64,000 nt of DNA. Source: Bradyrhizobium vignae (GTDB lineage Bacteria; Pseudomonadota; Alphaproteobacteria; Rhizobiales; Xanthobacteraceae). This document shows positions 34,381 through 43,430 of this stretch, in pieces. Within the stretch, counting starts at the first letter, position 1. Every line of letters starts with the position of its first letter. A model generated the notes under the pieces. That model was not told the DNA's origin. It did no database searches and was given only the letters and a program-made list of their open reading frames with translations. The position numbers were made by a program, and so were the translations under genes. The DNA lies in the NCBI RefSeq assembly GCF_004114425.1, contig NZ_RDQF01000014.1, forward strand, positions 1 to 64,000, given 5' to 3'.

Positions 34381-36708
34381 ATGGACCGACTCACCAATAT
34401 CAACCCAGCGGACAAGAATTTCGCTGCATCCACCGTGCAACAGCCGCAACAGCAGCAAGCGGAATTTGAGCAGCATCTGGGAGAGGCGCGACAGGTCGGC
34501 CCGATATATCCCCATAGGGACCTCTATGATGTCACTGAGGAAGACGATCGCCTCATCCAAGCAGCGGCCGGCGCCGCCCTCGAGCGCGGGCCACCGCCGG
34601 GTCCTACCAGCGTCAGTATTTATGATCGTCGACTTCGCAAATTGGCCGAAGCGCTGAAGCAGTCGGGCAAATCAATGGCTGACCTCGATAACGACACGTT
34701 GCTGGGTTACGCCAAGAAGCTGCTGCCAAACGACAAAATCATCGCCCCAGCATTGCTAATGATCGAAAGATACCGCGAGCCCAATGCGGCCCCTCGGCCC
34801 GCTCCAACACACTACCGCCCTTGCAAGGAAGATGACCGCCTGATCAGGGAGGCGGCGGGCGCAGGGTTTGGTCGAGAAATGGACGCGAAAACCATCGGAA
34901 ATTATTCGAGCTCTCTTCGGAAGCTCGCGGCAGCGCTCCGACCATTGTCCATTGCCAAGCTCAGTGATGATGCACTGCTCGGCCATGCCAACACTATGTT
35001 TCCGAATGACAAGAAAGTCATCTTCGCCCTGAATAGGCTACGTGAATATCGTAAGATCATTGGACACATCAATTCTCTTGAAGAAGGAGACAACTCACGC
35101 GATCCAATAATTCAGCCGGCGACCGGTTCGCTAGCACGGGTTTTCGATGAACAGCCATTGTACGACGCTGCGGACCGGGATTGGGCCTTGCCGGCTGACG
35201 GTTTCGATGCTCCGCAGCGGCAAGGGGGCGTGTTAGCCGCTCATTCTCCCACACAAAGTGTAGCCCAGGATGTGCTTTTCGACGCGGCGGAGGGCAACCT
35301 TCCAGCTCACAACTTCGAAGCTCCAGTTCTCTGGCAGGAAATGCGTTCATCCGCTCTCTCGCCCGTCCAAAGTTTCGCTCAAGAAAAGCTTTTCGATGCC
35401 GCGGATAGCGAGGGCTTGCCGCCAGTCACTAGCTTGCGTGCACCGGCGCTTTGGACGACGGCGAGTTCAAGCGGGCACTCGCCGATGCAAAGTGTCACTC
35501 AGGAAGCGCTCTTCGATGCCGCTGACCGGGATGGTCCGCGGCCGGCCATGAACTTCGATGCACCGGTGCGGGGGCAGCCAATGAGTTCAGCAATTCGCTT
35601 ACCTGTCCAAAGTGTAATGCAGGAAGGCTCTTTGAATGCTGCGGGACCGCACGATTGCGTGCCTGCTGACGGTTTTGATGCCCAGGAGGCCTGGTCGTCC
35701 GCGTGGTCAGCCTCCCCCCCGCCCATTCCAAGTGTCGGTCGGGAAGAGCTTTTCGATGCCGAAATTTGGCATTCCAGCCCTCAGCCGCAGAATCCCGCGC
35801 TACCTAAAAATTCTCGGCGGATGACGGGCGAAGCCGGTGCGGCCCAGGCCGCGCTTGAGCAGGCCCCTCCCACTGCCACTGATAGCTTCGATGCTTCTTT
35901 GACAGTTCCCGAGGACTTCTCCCACGGCACCCAGCCCGCGCCGGACATGATGCGTTCCAAACTGGGCCGCTGGGGTCTGTTGCCGGATGCAGCACAGCGG
36001 GTGAAGAGCTACGACATTCGTGGCGAACGCTATACGGCCGTGTTGGGACCGGAAGGGCCGCACGACATTCAGCTTATCCACCTTCGCTCTCCCCCTGTGG
36101 GCGACACATTTGACGTGTCGTTCGCAGTTCCCAAGGAGTTTTCCCATGGTACCCAGGCGGCTCCTGACATGCTGATTTCGACCCTGGGTAAGTGGGACTT
36201 CTTGCCTGATGCGGAACAGCGGATCATGAACTACGAGATTGGCGGTGAACGCTACACGGCCTTGTTGGGACCGGAAGGACTCAATGACGTCCAGCTCATT
36301 TATCACCCTCGCCTCGCTTCGCCAGGTGACGCCCCACCTACGAGGCCAGCGGCTGCTTCAGCTATCCCCGGCACTCTTGCACCGGGATTTGATCCGCCCG
36401 CGTTATTCGGATTGCCCGAGAGCGCTCATATGGGGCTGGCGCAGAACCCTTCATTGCCGTCTGCGTCAATGGCTGCGGGCCATCAGCAACTCCCGCAGCT
36501 GCCTGAACTCGGAGAGCTGTTCGGCGACGACTGGAGGCACGGCCCACAAGAGGCATCGCCTATCGTGATCGACATGCTTCAAAATCTTAATCTCCTGCCG
36601 AACGAGCATGTCCCGATGACCGGTTTCCTGATCTACGGCCAGTTGTACACGGCCGAAAACCTACCCGGAGGCCGCGTTCTTCTGTTCCATCGGCCACAAT
36701 TTGGCTAA
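34381..36708 (+). CDS. Large modular type III effector candidate with three kinds of repeats
   Basis: 775 residues from ATG 34381 (GGACGG upstream; N-terminus MDRLTNINPADKNF aligns with other effectors here). Layout: residues 1-35 secretion-signal-like with a Gln run; 53-133 and 149-226 two copies of an all-helical unit ('EEDDRLIQAAAGA', 'RRLRKLAEALKQ', 'LLGYAKKLLPNDK' versus 'KEDDRLIREAAGA', 'SSLRKLAAALRP', 'LLGHANTMFPNDK'); 257-460 about five tandem repeats of 38-40 residues (marker 'SVTQEALFDAADRDG'); 503-568 and 577-643 two close copies of the FSHGTQ domain; 712-773 a divergent third copy. The helical units recall the N-terminal core-binding helices of tyrosine recombinases, but there is no catalytic domain. 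No enzymatic motif is visible; the architecture suggests a scaffold that binds plant proteins or nucleic acid. Confidence 0.8.
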   Translation: MDRLTNINPADKNFAASTVQQPQQQQAEFEQHLGEARQVGPIYPHRDLYDVTEEDDRLIQAAAGAALERGPPPGPTSVSIYDRRLRKLAEALKQSGKSMADLDNDTLLGYAKKLLPNDKIIAPALLMIERYREPNAAPRPAPTHYRPCKEDDRLIREAAGAGFGREMDAKTIGNYSSSLRKLAAALRPLSIAKLSDDALLGHANTMFPNDKKVIFALNRLREYRKIIGHINSLEEGDNSRDPIIQPATGSLARVFDEQPLYDAADRDWALPADGFDAPQRQGGVLAAHSPTQSVAQDVLFDAAEGNLPAHNFEAPVLWQEMRSSALSPVQSFAQEKLFDAADSEGLPPVTSLRAPALWTTASSSGHSPMQSVTQEALFDAADRDGPRPAMNFDAPVRGQPMSSAIRLPVQSVMQEGSLNAAGPHDCVPADGFDAQEAWSSAWSASPPPIPSVGREELFDAEIWHSSPQPQNPALPKNSRRMTGEAGAAQAALEQAPPTATDSFDASLTVPEDFSHGTQPAPDMMRSKLGRWGLLPDAAQRVKSYDIRGERYTAVLGPEGPHDIQLIHLRSPPVGDTFDVSFAVPKEFSHGTQAAPDMLISTLGKWDFLPDAEQRIMNYEIGGERYTALLGPEGLNDVQLIYHPRLASPGDAPPTRPAAASAIPGTLAPGFDPPALFGLPESAHMGLAQNPSLPSASMAAGHQQLPQLPELGELFGDDWRHGPQEASPIVIDMLQNLNLLPNEHVPMTGFLIYGQLYTAENLPGGRVLLFHRPQFG

Positions 36709-37194
36709 CCTCGGGCACGCCGTGATAAAGCTCCGCAAGCGAACACGAAGCATGCCGGATGTTTCGTTCTCCTGAACCAGCGGAGCGACGGCCGGGCTCC
36801 GAATACAACGCCAAGATGGCCTCTCGAGCGTGATCTCAACAGCAACGCGCGCCGATCACATCCTTTGCAGCAGCTCGTCAGCCCCCGCTTCAGGCGACGA
36901 AGCCGGTGCGCGTGCTCACATGCAGCTTGGGCGAGCATCGCGCCGCATCATATGAGTTTAGCTGCGCGGAGCGATCTTCCCGATCGCTACTAAGATCCAA
37001 TGAGGATCGACGGCTCCTCGTCAGCAGCTCGAGGCGAACTGACGCAAGGTCTTACAGCTTTCCCCGCGACGGAAGACGGCCAGAGACTATCTGGCCGTCG
37101 TGCCACGATCGAAGCTATCGTGCCACGGCTGGTGAAGCCGTCCACCAGCAATAAGCTACCCAGCCCATCCCAGCCCTGTGCCGTACTTGTTTGC
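36709..37194. other. Gene-free stretch
   Basis: About 490 bases between the large effector and the 3' end of the convergent virK gene. Nothing recognised. Confidence 0.5.
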
Positions 37195-37635
37195 TTACCA
37201 GATGAACTTTGCGCCATCAGGTAGTTCGCAGATGAACTCGCCTTGGTTCACGAGCTCCGTGCTTCCGACAAGAAGCTTCGAGGCTCGCACCGTCAGCTTG
37301 CCTTCGCGGCTAAGGCTATGGCGGATGTACTCGGTCACCGCATGTCCAGAGCTGTCGACCGTTTGGTGAGCATTGGAGAAGCTGATTCCGTTCTGGACCG
37401 TCACCCTGAATGCATTGATAGCCAGACCGGCCTGCGTCGCCGATGCAGGTTTGCCGCCCTCCGCGGGGTTACAGTGGCTCATGTCCAGTATGAGCTTCAC
37501 ATTCTTCCCCGCCTGCAGGGCATTGAGCACCTCGGTGTATTTCGGCGAGGGCTCATCGGCTCTCGCCAGAGCGCTAGCGCTCGCGACCGAAAGCAAGGAC
37601 AACAGGATCGTCAGTCCTTTGCCGGTAATCTTCAT
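37195..37635 (-). CDS. virK: VirK-family exported protein
   Basis: 146 residues from the ATG at 37635, behind GAGGGAGAAGAGC; a longer frame adds nine unlikely residues. The N-terminus 'MKITGKGLTILLSLLSVASA' is a Sec signal cleaved near 'ALARADE'. The mature domain has 'YTEVLNALQAGKNVKLILDM', 'AINAFRVTVQNGISFSNAHQ', 'RHSLSREGKLTVRASKLLVG' and the C-terminal 'GEFICELPDGAKFIW', which match the VirK family known from Agrobacterium Ti plasmids and rhizobial symbiotic regions. Two cysteines (in 'MSHCNP' and 'EFICEL') could pair in the periplasm. Biochemical function unknown. No tts box was found upstream. Confidence 0.78.
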   Translation of the reverse strand: MKITGKGLTILLSLLSVASASALARADEPSPKYTEVLNALQAGKNVKLILDMSHCNPAEGGKPASATQAGLAINAFRVTVQNGISFSNAHQTVDSSGHAVTEYIRHSLSREGKLTVRASKLLVGSTELVNQGEFICELPDGAKFIW

Positions 37636-38159
37636 ATGCTCTTCTCCCTCGATAAGTACCACAGCTTACGTTTTTCAAGATGTCGTGCTCGCAAATTGCT
37701 TGACGTTCTTTCAGCAAGCGCGCTCGCGCCTGTACAAGAACAGCCTGCCGCAATCAGGCGCAAGTCGTTGTGACGGCTATTCCGACGTCACAACCTCGTA
37801 GGTCAGGTTTTCTAGGGGCTTCGGCTCGCGGGCGTCGACTAGAACGATTCGTTTGATGGTCGGCCGTTTGGAACACAAAACGGCGAGCGGTCGCGCTCGC
37901 CAACTGCAGGCCCTTTAAGCGAGAAAATGCAGCCGTCACATCTGCACAAGCAGACGACCTACGAAAGAATAACTCGATCAGGCGCATCCGCTTGCTTGTC
38001 CTTCTTAGTCTCAAGGACCGTCTACTCGAGGCGAGGCGTCCGCAATGAGGTGGTGGAGCGAACGCTTCGCGGCGGTCGATGCCCCCGATCTGAACCTAAT
38101 CGAATCAGCAGTGCCAGAAGCCACAAGGCAGCGCTTAAGCTAAATGGCGTTTATGGTCC
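37636..38159. other. Intergenic region between divergent virK and effector genes
   Basis: About 520 bases. Apart from the tts box at its right end, I see no further element and no gene. Confidence 0.5.
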
Positions 38160-38177
38160 GTCAGCTTCCGGAAAGCT
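38160..38177 (+). promoter_or_regulatory. tts box (TtsI binding site)
   Basis: GTCAGCTTCCGGAAAGCT, two mismatches to the core, 50 bases before the effector ATG at 38228. Confidence 0.85.
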
Positions 38178-38227
38178 GAACCTGCAACAATCCACGCCGA
38201 CAGCCGGCACTTCGAAGGGAGAGAGAG

Positions 38228-39196
38228 ATGAATGTTGATCCACGGAATGCCGCAGACAATTCCTTTGAGGTTCAGCAGCCGCACCACGTCGGTCGACAGC
38301 AGGAGGAGCTTAGCGCCCAAACCAGCACACCGGCAAGTTCAGAAGATCAAGCAAGCTTCGAGCAGCAGCTGAATGACTTGGCTCTAGACGATGTGGATTT
38401 GCTCCACTCAACCTCGGAGTCAGTCTCGTTAGCGGCAGATTCCGCGACCGCCGCGCCGCCCTCGTCTGCGCCAAACGAGGCGGCTTCTGAACCCAGTCGC
38501 TATCCAGCCTCATCATTCGTCAGTGCGCGCGCTCAGCTTGCCGCAATACTGGCAGGTGCCACTCTTGAAGCACTTCGGAACGAGATCGAACTTGCCGAGC
38601 AGCAAGCAGCACGTTGGTCGTCGGCGACCGAACCTGCCATTGATCGAGATCGCGTATTCGACAACGTGGCGGGGTCGTCATATGTCACACTGCGGCGTTT
38701 TCAGAACCAGGACGGTGATTGCAAGCCGCACACGGAAGAAAACACGAGTGCAATATCTCATGTCCGCAACACGGCTCGGGATCATTCTTCCGTTGGAGAT
38801 CCTCTGGAGCGGTATCCCATGGACCGAGCCCGCCAAGCTGGTTGGCATATGCGCGGGAAGACAACAGCATCACCCTTCGTATCGTTGGTCGAGGATCCGA
38901 CAAAACTCGTCGTCTCTCGCGATCCTTGGGCGAGAGCGATCGCCAACAATGCGGACGCGCTGCACACCTACACCGTACCGAAGTCCACTATCTGGACGCC
39001 GGACGACGTGCTGAGGAGCATTGCGCTTGGAATGAATGCCGAAGATCAGGACACCATCGATGGGGACGTTGATTTAATGTGCTCACTGGGTAGAACGCCA
39101 ACTCGAGAAACCGAACGCCTGTTCCTGGGTGGCAATTTGGAAGGCTACCGGACCGCTAGCGAGGCAAATCCCTACAAGCGCGAGGGTAATGAGTAG
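38228..39196 (+). CDS. Type III effector candidate with ADP-ribosyltransferase-like motifs
   Basis: 322 residues from ATG 38228 (GGGAGAGAG upstream), 50 bases after a tts box. Residues 1-100 are a disordered Ser/Ala/Gln-rich secretion region. The C-terminal half resembles ADP-ribosyltransferase toxins of the R-STS-E type: an Arg in 'YVTLRRF' (156/157), a beta strand 'SPFVSLVED' (215-223) in the place of the STS strand, 'HTYTVPKSTIWTPDDVL' (246-262), and an E-x-E in 'RETERLFLGG' (E294, E296) just before the final strand, as in the ARTT loop. If correct it would modify a plant protein using NAD+. This is inference from motif order; I recognise no named effector. Confidence 0.7.
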   Translation: MNVDPRNAADNSFEVQQPHHVGRQQEELSAQTSTPASSEDQASFEQQLNDLALDDVDLLHSTSESVSLAADSATAAPPSSAPNEAASEPSRYPASSFVSARAQLAAILAGATLEALRNEIELAEQQAARWSSATEPAIDRDRVFDNVAGSSYVTLRRFQNQDGDCKPHTEENTSAISHVRNTARDHSSVGDPLERYPMDRARQAGWHMRGKTTASPFVSLVEDPTKLVVSRDPWARAIANNADALHTYTVPKSTIWTPDDVLRSIALGMNAEDQDTIDGDVDLMCSLGRTPTRETERLFLGGNLEGYRTASEANPYKREGNE

Positions 39197-39667
39197 ATGG
39201 TCTGTCGACTGCGCCGTTTGGCGGGTTCGTAGGCGTCAAGCACCAAAACACAGCCCAAGAAGGAACTAGAAAACGGCACACCAGCTCCGCCTCAGGCATA
39301 ACAGCTTGAGCATAATGGCGGCGTGACCGATGGCACGATCAACTCGCCGATCGACCGGTACAGCGGCTGAGGGCTGCGACGAAGAACGCGCCTCCGACGG
39401 TCGGGAGGACGCCGGATCATCCTCTCTCCCCAGCCCTCTCGTTGGAGCATCCTTGCATCTTGGATGTGTTGTGACACCGCCCGGCATCAATTTGTTAGCC
39501 GCCCCTCGCGGCTGACGGGCGGCTTTGATGAGGTAAGCCGCTGAACGCTCCCCGCCTTAGCTAGATCGGCCTGACATTAACCGCGCGGTCAACCAACAGG
39601 TGTTTCGGCCGTGATCGTATCAGTTATTCACTCGTCCGCAGCAAGCGGCGCTGTTGCAGTACGGCCG
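39197..39667. other. Gene-free stretch with a terminator-like hairpin
   Basis: No gene. A hairpin (AGCCGCCC ... GGGCGGCT) at 39497-39524 followed by TTTG may end the effector transcript. The nod box starts directly after this stretch. Confidence 0.45.
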
Positions 39668-39714
39668 ATCCGCCCCCTGGATGCGTTCCATCAAAACAAT
39701 CGATTTTGCCGAGC
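39668..39714 (+). promoter_or_regulatory. nod box (NodD binding site)
   Basis: A 47-base element beginning ATCC, with the central GATG (39680s), then CCATCAAAACAATCGATTTT and TGCCGAGC. It matches the conserved nod box, including the diagnostic AAACAATCGATTTT core. It points towards ttsI, 1.5 kb downstream. In other rhizobia ttsI expression depends on NodD and flavonoids through such a box. Confidence 0.88.
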
Positions 39715-41249
39715 ACACCTAAACGCCCCATAGTCGATCGCAATGTATGGAGGCCGCATTCAAGATGACGTCTGGCAATCGATTCTCTCCTCAGTCCCTT
39801 GCCGCACAACTTTGCTCGCACGACGCTCCTGTCGTCGGGTGGACGCATCCCGCGCCTCGCCATGATCTTCCCGCTAAATTGCCACGTATGAGGCGGATCG
39901 GATCGCCCGATCCTGGCGTCATGGTTTGCGCAAAGCCTGATAACAACGACTGGCTCTTCGCGCAGGTCAAAGGGGTTTCTGGCGCTACTCTCAATTGGAT
40001 GGACAAATGCTCACGACGTAGGAAAGAGCGAGACCGACCGTCACGCGCAGGTCGACGGCATGGCCGAACTGTGTCGCCGTTTGCCTCGCAACGATTCCGA
40101 ATTTGAGGGCACGCTACAAGGAGCCTTTAAGGGCACTTGAATCTTACCCAGCGTCAGATTGTAGGATTTCCGACAGTCTCGCGACAGAATCCGCTCGCGT
40201 GAATTCTTCCTGACAGGTAGCAACACTTGCGAACGTCTCAACACCTCAATGCTCGGCCGATCCGCCTCGTCACAGTGCTCGACTGCTCCCCTTCAAAGCT
40301 TGCGTCGTTCATCTGCTCTGTGAGCGCAGGATGCCGCACCCTCCTCGCAGCCAGACCAGGATCCAGCGCGCGAGAACAACGCGGACAATCGCTCTTTCGC
40401 CTATGCCGACCACAGGCCGAGTCCAAGCTCGAGATTAGATCATTCTTTCGCCGTTCACCCCGTCTGACGAAACGGAGCCGGCGTAACCACCTCAGACAAT
40501 GCATGATGGCAACGCCGGACTCAATTTGTCCTCCGTTGGCAGCATTTGCTCGACTGCGGCGGATAACGTCTCCGGAGCGACCGAACTTCGGGGCAGTTGA
40601 CATCTTGCTTGGCTATCATCGGTTAGCGAGAGGATGTGTATCCCGCCGATGGGGCGCGTGTTGATCCTCTCGTCGCGCATCTCGGCCTTTTCCAGCCCAT
40701 TGGCGGATGCTTAGCGGGTGAAGTGTCCTCAAACGCGGAACACTTGCGTTGTCGTGACGTGACGACACTACGGGCTCAACAGCCTTGCAGGACTGACCGC
40801 GGATCAAGACGAATCAGGGAGTTTCCATGTCGGTTTCGCAAGTCTGTTCGGCGCCAAATACAGCCGCTCTCGCCTGCGCTTTCGTTTCGCTCGGGCGGTT
40901 TGGCGCTATCGCTACTGCAGGCGCTCGCGTAGCGCATGCAGGAACCGCTATGCTCGGCCTACAGATGCATCAGCGCGCGGCCAGGACTCTCAGCCTCGTC
41001 AGAGATTGCAGAGCTCTTGCCGGCGTAAGGGAAATTGTGAGCCGCGCCGCCCGCGCAAGCTATCCGCCGCAGGCCTCCACCTATCCCATGACGATGGACG
41101 CGCAGACATGGGTCGCCTGCCAACAAGCCCTTGCGTGTCGTTTACGGCTTTTCGATTTCACGCCAAAGCGGCAGCCTCAGGGTTCCGCCGACTCTCATGG
41201 TCAAGCGTGACACGCTCAAGTCCTGGCGAGGATGGACGAGAGGCGATGA
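39715..41249. other. Leader-like 1.5-kb region between nod box and ttsI
   Basis: Only short plus-strand frames (39747-40106, 40227-40664, 40827-41210) with no recognised family and unusual amino acid composition; none has a convincing ribosome binding site. If the nod-box transcript reaches ttsI, this would be a very long untranslated or degenerate leader. Confidence 0.4.
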
Positions 41250-41939
41250 ATGCGAATTCTCCTGGTTGATGATCATGCGGACTTTGGCCGCGCCGTGAAG
41301 GAAACGCTCTTAAATTGTGGGTTCGTCGTCGACGTGACGCGCACGCTGGATGAAGCGTCGGCCGCGCTCGATTGCGCGAACTACCACATGGTCTTGCTCG
41401 AATCGGTTTTGCCCGATGGAGACGGATTGGACTGGCTGAAGCAGTTGCGGCGCGAGGGACGATCAATGCCGGCTATGATGATGAGCAGTCTCAATGATCT
41501 CAGCCGGCGGATTGCAATTTTCAATGCGGGCGCAGATGATTTTCTGCCAAAGCCAGTGTCTATCGACGAACTCATTGCTCGCATGCGAGCTATTTTGCGA
41601 CGATCAACGCAGATGACGGCGCCGGTGGTGACATTCGGGAATCTGCATTTCGATCCGATCGCGAGACAGGTCTCCGTCGGTGGACGAGTACTGAGAATTG
41701 CGCGCCGCGAAGTGTGCATTCTCGAACATTTGCTCAACCGCGCGGGCCGTACCGTGCCCCGCACAGCGCTCGAAGAAAGCTTGTATGCATTTGACGACGA
41801 GGTCTCGACCAATGCGCTGGAGGTCGGGATTTACCGCTTACGAGCGCATTTGAACCAGGCCGGGGCAACGCTCAGGATCAAGACCGCGCGCGGTGTCGGC
41901 TACACCCTTGAACTCATCGGCGCAGCATCGGCTGCCTAG
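41250..41939 (+). CDS. ttsI: TtsI, response-regulator-type activator of the T3SS
   Basis: 229 residues. Residues 1-115 form a receiver domain: acidic pocket DD (7-8), the usual phospho-acceptor position replaced by Glu51 ('HMVLLESVLPDGDG'), the conserved switch residues in 'MMMSS', and Lys in 'FLPKPVS'. Residues 125-225 are an OmpR/PhoB winged helix ('ARREVCILEHLLNRAGRTVP', 'EVGIYRLRAHLNQAG', 'IKTARGVGYTLEL'). The Asp-to-Glu change is known for rhizobial TtsI and is thought to make it active without a kinase. TtsI binds tts boxes, at least eight of which lie in this window. It begins the ttsI-rhcC2-cpaD-like unit and lies downstream of the nod box. Confidence 0.96.
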   Translation: MRILLVDDHADFGRAVKETLLNCGFVVDVTRTLDEASAALDCANYHMVLLESVLPDGDGLDWLKQLRREGRSMPAMMMSSLNDLSRRIAIFNAGADDFLPKPVSIDELIARMRAILRRSTQMTAPVVTFGNLHFDPIARQVSVGGRVLRIARREVCILEHLLNRAGRTVPRTALEESLYAFDDEVSTNALEVGIYRLRAHLNQAGATLRIKTARGVGYTLELIGAASAA

Positions 41940-41965
41940 CAGTCTCACTTGAAGGCAACAATCCC

Positions 41966-43420
41966 TTGAACGTCGTTAACAATGACGCCGCCGCCGATGA
42001 GCCGTCGGTGGTCGCCAGCAGCTCGCACTCTGCCGCTTTTCCCCGCCTCTGCTACGCCCTGTGCGCAGTCGCTCTGCTACTTCCGCTTGCTGCCGCAGCT
42101 CAGGCAAAGCGAGAGGGCAAAGGAGAACCGCCACGTGCTGCGCCTGGCAGCACCACCGGCACGCTCAACCTTACCTCCTCACAGGGAAAGACAGTTCATC
42201 TGACCGGACCGGCTGCGAGCATTTTTATTGCCGACCCGGCCATTGCGGATTATCAGGCGCCTTCGAACACCACGATTTTCGTCTTTGGCAAAAAGTCGGG
42301 ACGGACTAGCCTGTTCGCGCTAAACGACAATGGAGAGGCTCTCGCCGAGCTGCGTGTTGTCGTCACCCAGCCGATCGAGGATCTGCGGGCCGCGCTGAAG
42401 GCCGAGGTCGGCGACTATCCGATTCAGGTCAGCTATACCCCGCGCGGTGCGATCCTTAGCGGTACGGCGCCTAATGCCGAGGTCGTCGAGACCGCTAGGA
42501 AGGTCACTGAGCAGTTTCTTGGGGCTGGCGCGCTGGTAGTCAACAAGATCCAGGTCGCCGGCTCATTACAGGTGAATCTCAGCGTCCGGGTGGCAGAGGT
42601 CTCCCGCAGCGCGGTCAAGGATCTCAACATCAACTTCACCGCCTCGAGCCCAAACGGCGCTTTCCTTGTCACCGGCAAAGGGGGAGGGTCCGGCGCAGCC
42701 GGCGGCGGCGGCACGATCGGGATTGGGTTTAGCGCCGGCAACACCAACTTGAGCGCTGTTCTGGACGCTCTCGCAAGCGAGCACCTAGCCTCAATCCTGG
42801 CTGAGCCGAATCTGACGGCGATGTCCGGCGAAGCGGCAAGCTTCCTCGCCGGCGGCGAATTCCCCATTCCGGTGATGCAGGATAACCGGCAGGTTTCGGT
42901 CCAATTTCGCCAGTTCGGCGTGAGCCTCGAGTTCGTTCCGACGGTTCTCAACAATAATCAGATCAACGTCCGGGTGAAGCCCGAAGTCAGCGAACTGTCG
43001 AGCGAAGGCGAAGTCAAAATCAATGGCATGGCGGTCCCTGCCCTCTCGACTCGGCGGGCGAGCACCGTGGTCGAGCTCGCCAGCGGTCAGAGCTTTGCAA
43101 TCGGCGGCCTCATCAGGCGCAACTTCAACACTGACATCGGCGAGTTTCCCTGGCTTGGTGATGTGCCCATCCTGGGCGCACTTTTTCGCTCCTCATCGTT
43201 TCAAAAACGTGAAACCGAACTGGTCATTATTGTCACGCCCTACATCGTGCGGCCCGCATCGAATCCGAACAAGATGAGTGCGCCAAGCGACCGCATCTCG
43301 CCGCCCTCAGACGCGGGGCGGATTTTGACGAACACGGTGGCCCGGCCGCCACGAGAGCGCGATGCGCCTCGCGCCAGCGCGCCAGGACTGACCGGCAACG
43401 CCGGCTTTATTGTCGAATGA
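41966..43420 (+). CDS. rhcC2: RhcC2, C-terminal part of the T3SS outer-membrane secretin
   Basis: 484 residues. The start is a TTG at 41966 with GAAGG upstream; internal GTG starts are possible. A signal peptide ('LCYALCAVALLLPLAAAAQA') is followed by a domain ('KTVHLTGPAASIFIADPAIA', 'TTIFVFGKKSGRTSLFALN') and a BON-like part ('AEVVETARKVTEQFLG') typical of Tad-pilus CpaC secretins. The secretin core has 'LASILAEPNLTAMSGEAASF', 'GGEFPIPV' and the C-terminal 'FPWLGDVPILGALFRS'. It should form the ring in the outer membrane together with the separate RhcC1 protein, an arrangement known for rhizobial T3SS. Homologous to NGR234 y4xJ. Confidence 0.93.
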   Translation: MNVVNNDAAADEPSVVASSSHSAAFPRLCYALCAVALLLPLAAAAQAKREGKGEPPRAAPGSTTGTLNLTSSQGKTVHLTGPAASIFIADPAIADYQAPSNTTIFVFGKKSGRTSLFALNDNGEALAELRVVVTQPIEDLRAALKAEVGDYPIQVSYTPRGAILSGTAPNAEVVETARKVTEQFLGAGALVVNKIQVAGSLQVNLSVRVAEVSRSAVKDLNINFTASSPNGAFLVTGKGGGSGAAGGGGTIGIGFSAGNTNLSAVLDALASEHLASILAEPNLTAMSGEAASFLAGGEFPIPVMQDNRQVSVQFRQFGVSLEFVPTVLNNNQINVRVKPEVSELSSEGEVKINGMAVPALSTRRASTVVELASGQSFAIGGLIRRNFNTDIGEFPWLGDVPILGALFRSSSFQKRETELVIIVTPYIVRPASNPNKMSAPSDRISPPSDAGRILTNTVARPPRERDAPRASAPGLTGNAGFIVE

Positions 43421-43430
43421 GGATCGTCAA

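Noticed and set aside
39747..41210. Plus-strand frames between nod box and ttsI as nod-box-driven genes
   Set aside because: No ribosome binding sites or recognisable families; treated as leader or relic.
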